DNA from: an uncultured Parafilimonas sp.
Lineage (GTDB): Bacteria; Bacteroidota; Bacteroidia; Chitinophagales; Chitinophagaceae
Assembly (NCBI GenBank): GCA_937892395.1
Contig: CALAGJ010000003.1
Span: forward strand, 1 to 10,709
Direction of reading: 5' to 3'
Length of the DNA: 10,709 nucleotides
In this document: piece by piece, positions 1 to 5,373 of the stretch
Layout of the letters: the number at the start of each line of letters is the position of its first letter
Position numbering within the stretch: position 1 is the first letter of the stretch
Notes under the pieces: generated by a model
The model's input: the letters and a program-made list of their open reading frames with translations, nothing else
Database searches by the model: none
Told to the model about the DNA's origin: nothing
Program-made: the position numbers and the translations under genes

Positions 1-160
1 AAGCGGTAAAAATATAATTATTACTTGGTAAAACTTGTATATGATTTGCCATACTTAATTTACCGCTTTGGTAATAATTATTAAACGTGTTTTGCCCTTT
101 ACATATAGTAAAGAGCAAAACGCTAAAAAACAGTAACAAATATTTATGGTTAATTTTCAA
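1..160 (-). CDS. N-terminal part of an exported protein with TTG start (3' end beyond the window)
   Basis: The first 53 residues of a minus-strand protein are visible before the window ends. It opens with a TTG codon at 160-158, giving MKINHKYLLLFFSVLLFTIC followed by KGQNTF. That is a classic signal peptide: a lysine-containing n-region, a hydrophobic core from about residue 7 to 19, and probable cleavage before or near Gln23, as is common in Bacteroidota. No in-frame ATG precedes the hydrophobic core; the first ATG lies at codon 37, after it, so the TTG start rests on the signal peptide. The start overlaps the stop of the upstream T9SS-sorted gene by 11 nt, so the two were probably one transcription unit. 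The mature start (NTFNNYYQSGKL) resembles N-termini of T9SS cargo proteins, but the function is unknown. It has lost its natural upstream context because the IS element interrupts the preceding gene. Confidence 0.6.
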   Translation of the reverse strand, partial: MKINHKYLLLFFSVLLFTICKGQNTFNNYYQSGKLSMANHIQVLPSNNYIFTA

Positions 161-318
161 TAATTAATTTTTGAGTTTTAATTAGTTGTTGGCTTTGGTT
201 ACTTAAAGTTATAAAATATATACCACTTAACCAATTTTGGCTGCTTATATTTTGGTTTTGCTCTGCCGGTATGTTTTGGCTTAATATTAACTGCCCGTTG
301 CAATTATAAACTTGTACA
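150..318 (-). pseudogene. 3' remnant of a T9SS-secreted protein (type A C-terminal sorting domain), truncated by the IS
   Basis: Reading minus from the IS edge gives 55 residues before the stop at 150-152. They start VQVYNCNGQLILSQNI, continue through NWLSGIYFITLSNQ, and end KTQKLIIEN. The pattern (V-x-V-Y-N-x-x-G-Q, then L-x-x-G-I-Y-F-I, then a lysine-rich strand near the end) is the type A T9SS sorting domain. That domain directs export across the outer membrane and attachment to the cell surface in Bacteroidota. The reading frame is lost at 318/319, where the IS begins: inside the IS the frame meets a stop within a few codons. I could not find the missing N-terminal part on the other side of the IS, so this is a decapitated gene and not merely a split one. 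Its cargo domain is unknown. Confidence 0.75.
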
Positions 319-377
319 TGGAGTAACTACCTTTAGGTGGACACAAAAGTTAAGATTATCTGCGCTAACTTTAGAAG

Positions 378-674
378 ATGAAAAGAGTAAACAGCCATTA
401 CAGCTTGGAATTTAAATTACACGCTGTAGAATTAAGTAAACAAAAAACACTACAAGAAGTAGCTAATGAATTAAACATTAGTAGGGAAACGCTAAGAAAT
501 TGGACTAGAGGTAAATATTTAGGGCAGTTAGATGCGAAGCATTCTGTTATAAGCAAGCCTAAAAGCAAAGAAGAGGAAGAAAACATTAAACTAAGAAAAG
601 AGCTTTATGAAATAAAATTAGAACGAGATATATTAAAAAAGGCTCTTGGCATCTTCTCCAAGAACGACAAGTGA
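378..674 (+). CDS. IS3-family transposase OrfA (helix-turn-helix DNA-binding subunit)
   Basis: This is a 98-residue basic protein. Residues 1-45 form a helix-turn-helix of the InsE/transposase_8 type (YSLEFKLHAVELSKQKTLQE, then VANELNISRETLRNW), which binds the IS ends. Residues 63-92 are a charged heptad-like helix (EEEENIKLRKELYEIKLERD and so on), the leucine-zipper segment through which OrfA and OrfAB multimerise in this family. The ATG at 378 is the only sensible start, 59 bp inside the left end. The stop TGA at 672-674 overlaps the GTG of orfB. The codons Leu-Lys-Lys at 633-641 carry the slippery heptamer described separately. Alone, OrfA normally acts as a regulator of transposition. 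Confidence 0.93.
   Translation: MKRVNSHYSLEFKLHAVELSKQKTLQEVANELNISRETLRNWTRGKYLGQLDAKHSVISKPKSKEEEENIKLRKELYEIKLERDILKKALGIFSKNDK
635..663 (+). promoter_or_regulatory. Programmed -1 ribosomal frameshift signal in the IS (slippery A AAA AAG plus stem-loop)
   Basis: The heptamer A AAA AAG lies at 635-641 in the correct phase of orfA (codons TTA AAA AAG). It is followed by a 6-bp hairpin, TCTTGG (644-649) with CCAAGA (658-663) and an 8-nt loop. Slipping back one base puts the ribosome in the orfB frame, which stays open through GSWHLLQERQ directly into orfB, so an OrfAB fusion transposase is predicted. The spacer between the heptamer and the stem is only 2 nt, shorter than usual for stimulatory structures. 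Confidence 0.8.
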
Positions 675-1561
675 GATTTAACTTTATTGTAAAACATAAA
701 GATGAATTTCCTGTTGAGAAGATGTGTAAAGTGTTAAAGGTAAGTTCAAGCGCTTATTATAAATGGCTACATAAAACACCAAGCAAACGAGCGTTAAGAA
801 GAACAATGCTAAAGCAAGAAATAAATAAGATATATAGAGCTAGTAAAAGTAGGTACGGTAGCCCAAGAATAACAAAAGAATTGAACATGCAAGGGATAAA
901 AGTATCACAAGTACTAGTAGCAAAAATAATGCATCAAGAACATTTAAGAAGTATTGTTAAAAAGAAATATAAAGTAACGACAGATTTGTCACATAAATAT
1001 CCAGTAGTGGAAAATGTATTAGATAGAATGTTTATTGTAAAAGAGGAAAATAAAGCTTGGGTATCTGATATTACATATATTGGAACAAAACAAGGCTGGT
1101 TGTATTTAACTACTGTTATAGATTTGTTTGACAGAAAAGTAATTGGTTGGGCATTAAGCGATACAATGAAAGCAAATGCAACAGTAATACCAGCCTTTAA
1201 TATGGCTAAAGGTAATCGTCCCATACAAAACAATCAATCTTTAATTTTTCATTCAGATAGAGGAATACAATATGCTTGCGAAGAGTTTACAAACCATTTA
1301 TCTAAGCATAAATCTATTATTAGAAGCATGAGTAGAAAAGGAAATTGTTGGGATAACGCTGTAGCAGAAAGTTTTTTTAAAACACTAAAAGCAGAATTAA
1401 TTTATCATAACAAATACCAAACTAAACAAGAAGCAGCATTATCTATTTTTGAATATATAGAAACATTTTATAACACAAAACGAAGGCATAAACATTTAAA
1501 TAATTTAACTATATTAGAGTATCAAAAATCAATTAATAATAACTTAAAAAATGCAGCTTAA
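671..1561 (+). CDS. IS3-family transposase OrfB (DDE integrase domain)
   Basis: This 296-residue protein carries the rve/DDE integrase core of IS3 transposases, which cuts and joins the IS ends, normally as the C-terminal half of OrfAB. Residues 43-95 are the HTH_21-like region (INKIYRASKSRYGSPRI). The catalytic acids are Asp133 (WVSDITYI), Asp196 (IFHSDRGIQY) and Glu233 (NAVAESFFKT); I count 36 residues between the last two. The family signature SMSRKGNCWDNAVAE is intact, as is the C-terminal YNTKRRHKHLN motif. No frameshift or stop is seen, so the transposase should be active. The GTG at 671 overlaps the orfA stop (GTGA), so independent coupled translation is possible, but the -1 frameshift at 635-641 is the more usual route. 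Confidence 0.94.
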   Translation: MRFNFIVKHKDEFPVEKMCKVLKVSSSAYYKWLHKTPSKRALRRTMLKQEINKIYRASKSRYGSPRITKELNMQGIKVSQVLVAKIMHQEHLRSIVKKKYKVTTDLSHKYPVVENVLDRMFIVKEENKAWVSDITYIGTKQGWLYLTTVIDLFDRKVIGWALSDTMKANATVIPAFNMAKGNRPIQNNQSLIFHSDRGIQYACEEFTNHLSKHKSIIRSMSRKGNCWDNAVAESFFKTLKAELIYHNKYQTKQEAALSIFEYIETFYNTKRRHKHLNNLTILEYQKSINNNLKNAA

Positions 1562-1600
1562 TGTTAATAAATTTTTGTCCACTTTTTGTTTGGAATTCCA

Positions 1601-1821
1601 GTTTTGTTTTACTACTTCACTTTCCAGTACAAATTGTTAAGTGAAAATGTAAAGCCTTATAAATAAAGGGTTTCAGGGGTTGCGTATTTATTTGGGCAAC
1701 AACTGGGCAACAAAACCCACTAAAACAAGTGCAAGTACAGCACAAAGAAAAGAAAAAATGTTGTTTAGTGTAGAGTGTGTTTGTCCTTATCATAAGCAAT
1801 AAGCGAAGATAAGTTTTTACA
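1601..1821. other. Non-coding stretch right of the IS with a tandem 10-mer
   Basis: No convincing gene is seen. The minus-strand frame through this segment gives a cysteine- and phenylalanine-rich peptide without any family resemblance. The clearest structure is a tandem TGGGCAACAA at 1693-1702 and 1704-1713. A GTTGC about 15 bases to the left (1679-1683) can pair with either copy's GCAAC. The stretch could be a site for a recombinase or regulator, or the remains of an element end, but nothing decides this. Confidence 0.4.
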
Positions 1822-2010
1822 CTATCTTAATTGACTAACAACTGCTTCCAATTGTAAGCCCATATACTGGCAGAACTCTTCAACGGTAACAACTTGGTGT
1901 TGCTCTTTGTTGAAGTACTCTTTAATCCTCTTAATAAGGTATCTACCATATCTGTCGCTTTTGCCTGTGATTATCTGAATGTCTTTCGGATAAATACACA
2001 GTCTATTCAT
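1822..2010 (-). CDS. Small conserved Bacteroidota protein, 62 aa, function unknown
   Basis: The 62-residue product starts MNRLCIYPKDIQIITGKSDR and goes on through YGRYLIKRIKEYFNKEQHQV to TVEEFCQYMGLQLEAVVSQLR. From memory it resembles a family of short proteins common in Bacteroidota. The shared features are a conserved N-terminal YPKDIQ-ITGKS-RYGR pattern, a basic helix, and an EFC-YMGL segment. The layout (a sequence like a helix-turn-helix followed by a second helical segment) would suit a small DNA-binding protein, but that is inference. The ATG at 2010-2008 is the only start in a sensible place, and a -7-like box TATCTTTG lies 56-63 bp upstream on the same strand. It is transcribed divergently from the nuclease gene and away from it towards the IS. 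No membrane segment or signal peptide is seen. Confidence 0.75.
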   Translation of the reverse strand: MNRLCIYPKDIQIITGKSDRYGRYLIKRIKEYFNKEQHQVVTVEEFCQYMGLQLEAVVSQLR

Positions 2011-2065
2011 TTTTAAATTACTCTTTTCATACTCTATCCATACATCAGGTATAAAGTAAACATTG

Positions 2066-2073
2066 CAAAGATA
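2066..2073 (-). promoter_or_regulatory. Bacteroidota-type -7 box (TATCTTTG) for the 62-aa gene
   Basis: Read on the minus strand, the sequence TATCTTTG matches the Bacteroidota -7 consensus TAnnTTTG. A start site a few bases downstream would give a leader of about 50 nt before the ATG at 2010. The matching -33 element is weak: only a run of T about 19-20 bp upstream. Confidence 0.5.
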
Positions 2074-2146
2074 ATATGTTTTTGTGAGTGGTAAAAGTGT
2101 GTTTGTTGGAATAATGTGGCAATAACGGAAATGTCGGAAGTGGTTA

Positions 2147-2178
2147 TTTGCAGAGGCTTATAAAGCATTATAGTTTTG
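2147..2178 (+). promoter_or_regulatory. Bacteroidota promoter for the nuclease gene (TTTG, 20 bp, TAGTTTTG)
   Basis: TTTG at 2147-2150 is separated by exactly 20 bp from TAGTTTTG at 2171-2178, matching the phylum's -33 TTTG and -7 TAnnTTTG elements. The expected transcription start, a few bases after the -7 box, falls on or just before the start codon at 2183-2186, so the mRNA would have almost no leader. Confidence 0.6.
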
Positions 2179-2182
2179 TATC

Positions 2183-2698
2183 GTGATGAAGAAAATAATT
2201 GTATCGGTTTTGTTTTTAATGGCTTTTACAGCCGCTTTTTCGCAAGAAGAAGCAAGGGTGATGAAAGTTAAGGATGGCGATACATACGTTCTTAAAACAA
2301 CTGCAAAGGAGCATACAATAAGGTTATTAAATGTTGATGCTCCCGAACTAAATCAACACTGGGGTTTTAACTCTTGGCTCAATGTAAAAGCCTTGATACT
2401 TGGTAAAGTGGTAAAGTTTGAAGTATTGAAAACTGATGTGTACGGTAGAGAATTGGCAATGGTATATGTGGATGGGCAAAGACTGGATGAAATACTTATT
2501 GCAAATGGTTGGGCTTGGCACTACATCAATTTTGATACTGATGCAAGGCTTGAAGATTTGATGCGTAAAGCATCAAGCGAAAGAAAAGGACTTTGGGAAT
2601 GTGGGGCTGAAAAAGTTTGTCCGCCCTGGCTATTCAGAAAGTATAATGCAAGAAACAGATACAGGTTTTGTAAAGGCTGTATCGCAACAAAAAAGTAA
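2183..2698 (+). CDS. Secreted thermonuclease-like protein (staphylococcal nuclease family)
   Basis: This is a 171-residue SNase-domain protein, predicted to be a calcium-dependent phosphodiesterase cutting DNA and RNA outside the cytoplasm. Residues 2-20 form a signal peptide (MKKIIVSVLFLMAFTAAFS) with likely cleavage before Gln21. The SNase fold covers about residues 24-140. The expected active-site residues are present: Asp33 in VKDGDTYVL, Arg47 and Asp52/Glu55 in TIRLLNVDAPEL, and Arg89 in DVYGREL. The conserved NGWAWHY and SSERKGLWE motifs follow. The C-terminal tail has four cysteines (140, 146, 163, 166), including CKGC, which may form disulphides or bind metal; this is beyond the basic fold. 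The GTG at 2183 is followed at once by ATG at 2186, and I think the ATG is the more likely start. The 249-aa gene follows after 27 nt and is probably co-transcribed. Confidence 0.9.
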   Translation: MMKKIIVSVLFLMAFTAAFSQEEARVMKVKDGDTYVLKTTAKEHTIRLLNVDAPELNQHWGFNSWLNVKALILGKVVKFEVLKTDVYGRELAMVYVDGQRLDEILIANGWAWHYINFDTDARLEDLMRKASSERKGLWECGAEKVCPPWLFRKYNARNRYRFCKGCIATKK

Positions 2699-2725
2699 TT
2701 ACTAACAATTTAAATAAATAACAAA

Positions 2726-3475
2726 ATGGCAAGATTAAAAGGCTTACTAAAAATAGAAGGTACATTGGATAACCTTACCTTCTACAAAACACAGGATGGA
2801 CATCTTGTGAAAACAAAAAGTGGTGTATCTGGTGACAGAATAGCCAATGATCCTAACTTTCAGCGTACCCGTGAAAACGGTAGCGAATTTGGAAGCTCTG
2901 CAAGTGCTGGAAAATTACTCCGCAATGCTGTTCGTAATTTGATGATGAACGCAAGTGACAACCGTGTTACCAGTCGTTTAACGCAAATAATGACACAGAT
3001 TAAAAACTACGATGCCACTTCTCCAAGAGGTGAAAGAAATGTAGGTATCGGAATTGCGGACCCGATGGCAAAAGCCTTGTTGAAAGGTTTTGATTTCAAT
3101 GATAGTGCAACTTTGGGTAGTGTTGTATTTGCTCCGTTCACTGTAAACACTGGTACTGGTGATATTGCTTTCCCTGCATTCACTCCTATCAATGATATTT
3201 ACTACCCTACTGGAGCAACCCACGTTAGTTTTAAATCTGCGTTTGCTGATGTGGATTTTGTAAACAACGTGAGTGCAATTGAATACAGCCCTGTGCAAAA
3301 TATTGTAATTGATGGCACAAACACACCATTCAATTTACTTCCTGCCGGTGTTCCAGCAGGTGCAGGCACAAAACTTTATTTCTTGACGATTGAATTTTTC
3401 CAAGAGGTAAACGGTATTCAATACTCGTTAAAAAATGGTGCTTACAACGTGTTAAACATTGTTGAATTAGCCTAA
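2726..3475 (+). CDS. Conserved Bacteroidota protein of unknown function, 249 aa
   Basis: I know similar sequences as unannotated conserved proteins in many Bacteroidota but cannot give a function. Visible features: an N-terminal MARLKGLLKIEGTLDNLTFY then KTQDGHLVKTKSG; a charged and Asn/Arg-rich segment with DPNFQRTRENGSEFG at about residues 42-56; and a helix-like part ending in NRVTSRLTQIM. After that comes a beta-rich C-terminal half (about 120-249) with alternating hydrophobic strands, Gly/Asn/Thr turns and the ending GIQYSLKNGAYNVLNIVELA. There is no signal peptide, membrane segment or catalytic motif. The beta-rich half suggests a structural or adhesive protein, but that is speculative. 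It follows the nuclease gene by 27 nt and is closed by a strong terminator 25 nt after its stop. The start ATG at 2726 follows an AT-rich leader (AAATAAATAACAAA) typical of the phylum. Confidence 0.82.
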   Translation: MARLKGLLKIEGTLDNLTFYKTQDGHLVKTKSGVSGDRIANDPNFQRTRENGSEFGSSASAGKLLRNAVRNLMMNASDNRVTSRLTQIMTQIKNYDATSPRGERNVGIGIADPMAKALLKGFDFNDSATLGSVVFAPFTVNTGTGDIAFPAFTPINDIYYPTGATHVSFKSAFADVDFVNNVSAIEYSPVQNIVIDGTNTPFNLLPAGVPAGAGTKLYFLTIEFFQEVNGIQYSLKNGAYNVLNIVELA

Positions 3476-3500
3476 TAGCTTTCTTTCTTATCGGTTAAAT

Positions 3501-3535
3501 AGAAGCCCTGCCCTTGTGGTGGGGCTTCTTGTTTT
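3501..3535 (+). terminator. Rho-independent terminator of the nuclease/249-aa unit
   Basis: AGAAGCCC (3501-3508) pairs perfectly with GGGCTTCT (3522-3529), followed by TGTTTT. It sits 25 nt after the stop of the 249-aa gene, on the same strand. Confidence 0.88.
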
Positions 3536-3540
3536 AAAGC

Positions 3541-3778
3541 AATAGCAAAGCCCTAAAAGGGCAATGCTGAAAGCTCACGAACACCTGATGGATAACACCA
3601 AACGAAACAACCACAAGGAAGCTGATAAACCTTGATGCCAAAAACTGGCTGATGGGCTAACCGAGACCTGCGGATGTAACGCTGATAAGCAAAAGGTGAA
3701 AGCTGCAAGTGCTGATGGAGAACCTGCGGAGTAAAAGGACAAATGCCTAACTGGCTGCCTGCTGAAATACGTGGATGA
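3541..3778. other. Non-coding stretch with short repeated motifs
   Basis: No credible gene is seen here. The minus-strand frame that stays open through it crosses the long hairpin at 3779-3968 and resembles nothing I know. The stretch has a small interrupted hairpin at its start (AGCA AA GCCC at 3544-3553 with GGGC AA TGCT at 3559-3568). The phrase CTGATGG occurs three times, each followed within a few bases by AAC, and ACCTGCGG occurs twice. These may be decayed repeats. Confidence 0.45.
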
Positions 3779-3968
3779 TTTTGCATAATGAAATAATTTA
3801 TATGCTTCTCACAGCAAGGGGGATAAAAAAACCAAAAGGAAACGGAATAAATGATAGCCTTGTGCGGTGGGTCTGTGTTTATGCCGTAGTCTTTTGGTTT
3901 TTTTAGTGTTGGCTTTGTGCGTCTGCCCCCCTTGCTACTTTTGCATATAAATTTTTTATGGTGCAAAA
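3779..3968. repeat. Long interrupted hairpin H1 (copy 1 of a repeated palindromic element)
   Basis: Nested perfect stems fold this 190-nt stretch. They are TTTTGCA 3779-3785 with 3962-3968; an 11-bp AATTTATATGC 3795-3805 with 3943-3953; a 10-bp AGCAAGGGGG 3813-3822 with 3927-3936; and a 14-bp AAAAAAACCAAAAG 3825-3838 with 3891-3904. ACGGAATAA 3842-3850 also pairs with TTATGCCGT 3879-3887 with one mismatch. The inner arms (3826-3850 and 3879-3904) are identical to those of the hairpin at 4545-4694. The element starts 32 bp past the stop of the DUF6943-like gene, on that gene's downstream side. Confidence 0.85.
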
Positions 3969-3999
3969 GCATTTCCCCAGGTTATGGCAGCCACTACGG

Positions 4000-4422
4000 C
4001 TACCTTTTAAAGTGCCTGTACATCATTGCTTTTTTTACATCGGCTAAGAGTGCCAATGTTTCGTACATCTGTTTTTCTTTTCGTTCTATCAGCTTTACTT
4101 TATGGACATCTTGCACAAAGGCATATTTATCTTTGCTGACTGCTTCGGCTTGTGCCTTAATGGTGCTTTTAAAATCGCTGATGCGGATAAATGGAATAAC
4201 TGAACCAGTAAGGAATTGATGAAAATGCTTTGCCTTCCACAAGCCGAAAGAAAGGGTTTTGTAAAAATCCATATCATCTGAATTTTTGCAGGAAATTACA
4301 AAGCAATTGGGGCAAGGCTTTTCAAGTGGTTTGCCACTATTTAAACCTTTGCATAAAATGTAAACATCAAAATCGCTTGTTTGATTTTTTGGATTGAATG
4401 TGTGAATTTTTGGACTGTGCAT
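4000..4422 (-). CDS. DUF6943-like protein, 140 aa
   Basis: The product starts MHSPKIHTFNPKNQTSDFDV. From memory it matches a Bacteroidota family annotated DUF6943: an HTFNP-like start, FDVYILCKGLNSGKPLEKPC with CPNCFVI, a segment of aromatic residues (FYKTLSFGLWKAKHFHQFLT), then GSVIPFIRISDFK, and a lysine-rich coiled-coil-like C-terminus ending KKAMMYRHFKR. The function of the family is not known to me. Cysteines at CPNC could bind metal. The frame is open further upstream to 4611, but those extra residues come from the neighbouring hairpin DNA and look non-native, so I place the start at the ATG 4422-4420. No recognisable promoter was found. The gene lies alone between two related hairpins (3779-3968 and 4545-4694), like a cassette, on the same strand as the helicase operon. 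Confidence 0.8.
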   Translation of the reverse strand: MHSPKIHTFNPKNQTSDFDVYILCKGLNSGKPLEKPCPNCFVISCKNSDDMDFYKTLSFGLWKAKHFHQFLTGSVIPFIRISDFKSTIKAQAEAVSKDKYAFVQDVHKVKLIERKEKQMYETLALLADVKKAMMYRHFKR

Positions 4423-4544
4423 AATACTTGCTTTAAAGTTTGTATCTGCTTTTGCCCTTGCCTGTGCTGTGCTTCGCTTACGCTCCGCAACACATATATA
4501 ATTTGACAAAGAAAAAAAACAGAAAAAAAAAGAAAGCATTCTGA
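4423..4544. other. Leader region of the DUF6943-like gene
   Basis: This short non-coding stretch joins the gene start to hairpin H2. It contains a G+C-rich motif that reads GCGGAGCGTAAGCGAAGC on the minus strand. Similar GCGAAGCG motifs recur at 5173, 5444 and 5587 (approximately). An A-rich tract follows near 4510-4533. I see no clear -7/-33 promoter. Confidence 0.4.
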
Positions 4545-4694
4545 TAGGTGGCGTGGCTAAAAAACCAAAAGGAAACGGAATAAGTCCCGAAGGGTGAAAG
4601 GCAAATACCAATAAAAAAATAAACAGATTATTTGCCTTTCATTATGCCGTAGTCTTTTGGTTTTTTTCAAGCGTTGGCCTGTGCCAGCCACCTA
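4545..4694. repeat. Long interrupted hairpin H2 (copy 2 of the palindromic element)
   Basis: The stems are TAGGTGGC 4545-4552 with GCCACCTA 4687-4694; AAAAAACCAAAAG 4559-4571 with 4654-4666; ACGGAATAA 4575-4583 with 4642-4650 (one mismatch); and a perfect 13-bp TGAAAGGCAAATA 4595-4607 with 4629-4641. The segments 4559-4583 and 4642-4667 are identical to the corresponding arms of H1 (3826-3850, 3879-3904), and both copies are followed by a GTTGGC phrase. The loop and outermost stem differ from H1 in sequence but keep the pairing. Confidence 0.85.
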
Positions 4695-5338
4695 CCTTTG
4701 CTGCACTTTTTATTTTTATTTTTTTCAGGATCATCTTTTCTATTTCTATTCTTCTTTAGAAAAAAGAAATCCGAATTGTATTTCTACAATGCTTATCAAT
4801 CGCTATTAAATTTCAATTGGAACCGGAATGTCTTTCGTGGGTCGGCTGGGGTAAACACTTCGCAGGAAAAAATAAAGCATACCGCTTTCAATCGTGCGGT
4901 GGGTCAAGAGCAAATGCAATGACTGAACGGAATGGAGCAAACCGGGTTGGTGGCTTGGAGTGGCATGAGCAGTTTGCTTAGAAGCGTTGGCGGCTTTTGT
5001 AACTTTTCAAAAAACAAAAGCCATTGTAGCGTGGGATAAGCAAATGCCATGACACGGAAAGCCTGTGTGATGGCTTTGCGGAATGCAGAGAAGGAATTGC
5101 TTTTGCTGTGCGGTGCTGAGGTTGGTGAAATGAACGTAGGCGGAATGTAGTGAAGGATAGTGTAGAGAATGAAGCGAAGCGGAAAGAACGGAACGCCTGA
5201 ACGGAATGGAGATGAAGTGAATGAACCTACCGCAAGCACATGGCCATAAAACAAATCATGCTTTATTTTTTACTGCACCATTGAAAGGGTGGAGGGGTGT
5301 GTGGCTCTTGGGGGGTGCGGTGGCAAAAAGCACGGCTT
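4695..5338. other. Non-coding, hairpin- and repeat-rich region
   Basis: I find no gene with recognisable protein features; the open frames are short and low in complexity. A pyrimidine-rich AT tract (4705-4770) is followed by sequence that becomes visibly richer in G. Hairpins: GGCTTTTGT 4992-5000 with ACAAAAGCC 5014-5022, and GCAAATGCCATGACAC 5040-5055 with GTGTGATGGCTTTGC 5065-5079 (one bulge, one mismatch). Direct repeats: CTGAACGGAATGGAG at 4923-4937 and again at 5197-5211, and GTGCGGTGGGTC at 4894-4905, which also occurs inside H1 at 3862-3873. Confidence 0.55.
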
Positions 5339-5359
5339 CATCCCGTTTTTCACGGGATG
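5339..5359. repeat. Perfect 8-bp hairpin
   Basis: CATCCCGT (5339-5346) pairs with ACGGGATG (5352-5359) around a TTTTC loop. No T-tract follows on either strand, so it is not a typical terminator. It lies 14 bp left of the attC-like hairpin H3. Confidence 0.7.
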
Positions 5360-5373
5360 CTATGGTGTTGGCT

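Larger units (their letters stand above)
319..1600 (+). mobile_element. IS3-family insertion sequence, complete, 1282 bp
   Basis: Two overlapping reading frames typical of IS3 (orfA with helix-turn-helix, orfB with the DDE integrase core) lie between imperfect terminal inverted repeats. The left end starts TGGAGTAACT. The right end, read inward on the minus strand, starts TGGAATTCCA. Both ends carry GTGGACA followed by A-rich sequence at the same distance (positions 19-25 of each end), which fixes the borders at 319 and 1600. The TG...CA termini and the length are normal for the family. The flanking bases (ACA on the left, GTT on the right) do not form the expected 3-5 bp target duplication. 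The orfA length is like that of the IS3 subgroup; I do not assign a named IS. Confidence 0.9.

Noticed and set aside
1617..1799. 60-codon minus-strand frame right of the IS
   Set aside because: Odd Cys/Phe/Thr-rich composition and no family resemblance; more likely non-coding.
3553..3972. 139-codon open frame on the minus strand
   Set aside because: It crosses the long hairpin H1 and the repeat-rich stretch, has no family resemblance, and its N-terminal residues are simply the translated hairpin arms.
4423..4611. Longer start for the DUF6943-like gene
   Set aside because: The extra 63 residues derive from hairpin H2 and an A-rich tract, and homologues as I recall them begin near the HTFNP motif, so I used the ATG at 4422.
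4674..5254. Short open frames over the pyrimidine tract and the direct repeats
   Set aside because: Low-complexity Leu/Phe runs and no recognisable motif; the open frame follows from base composition.
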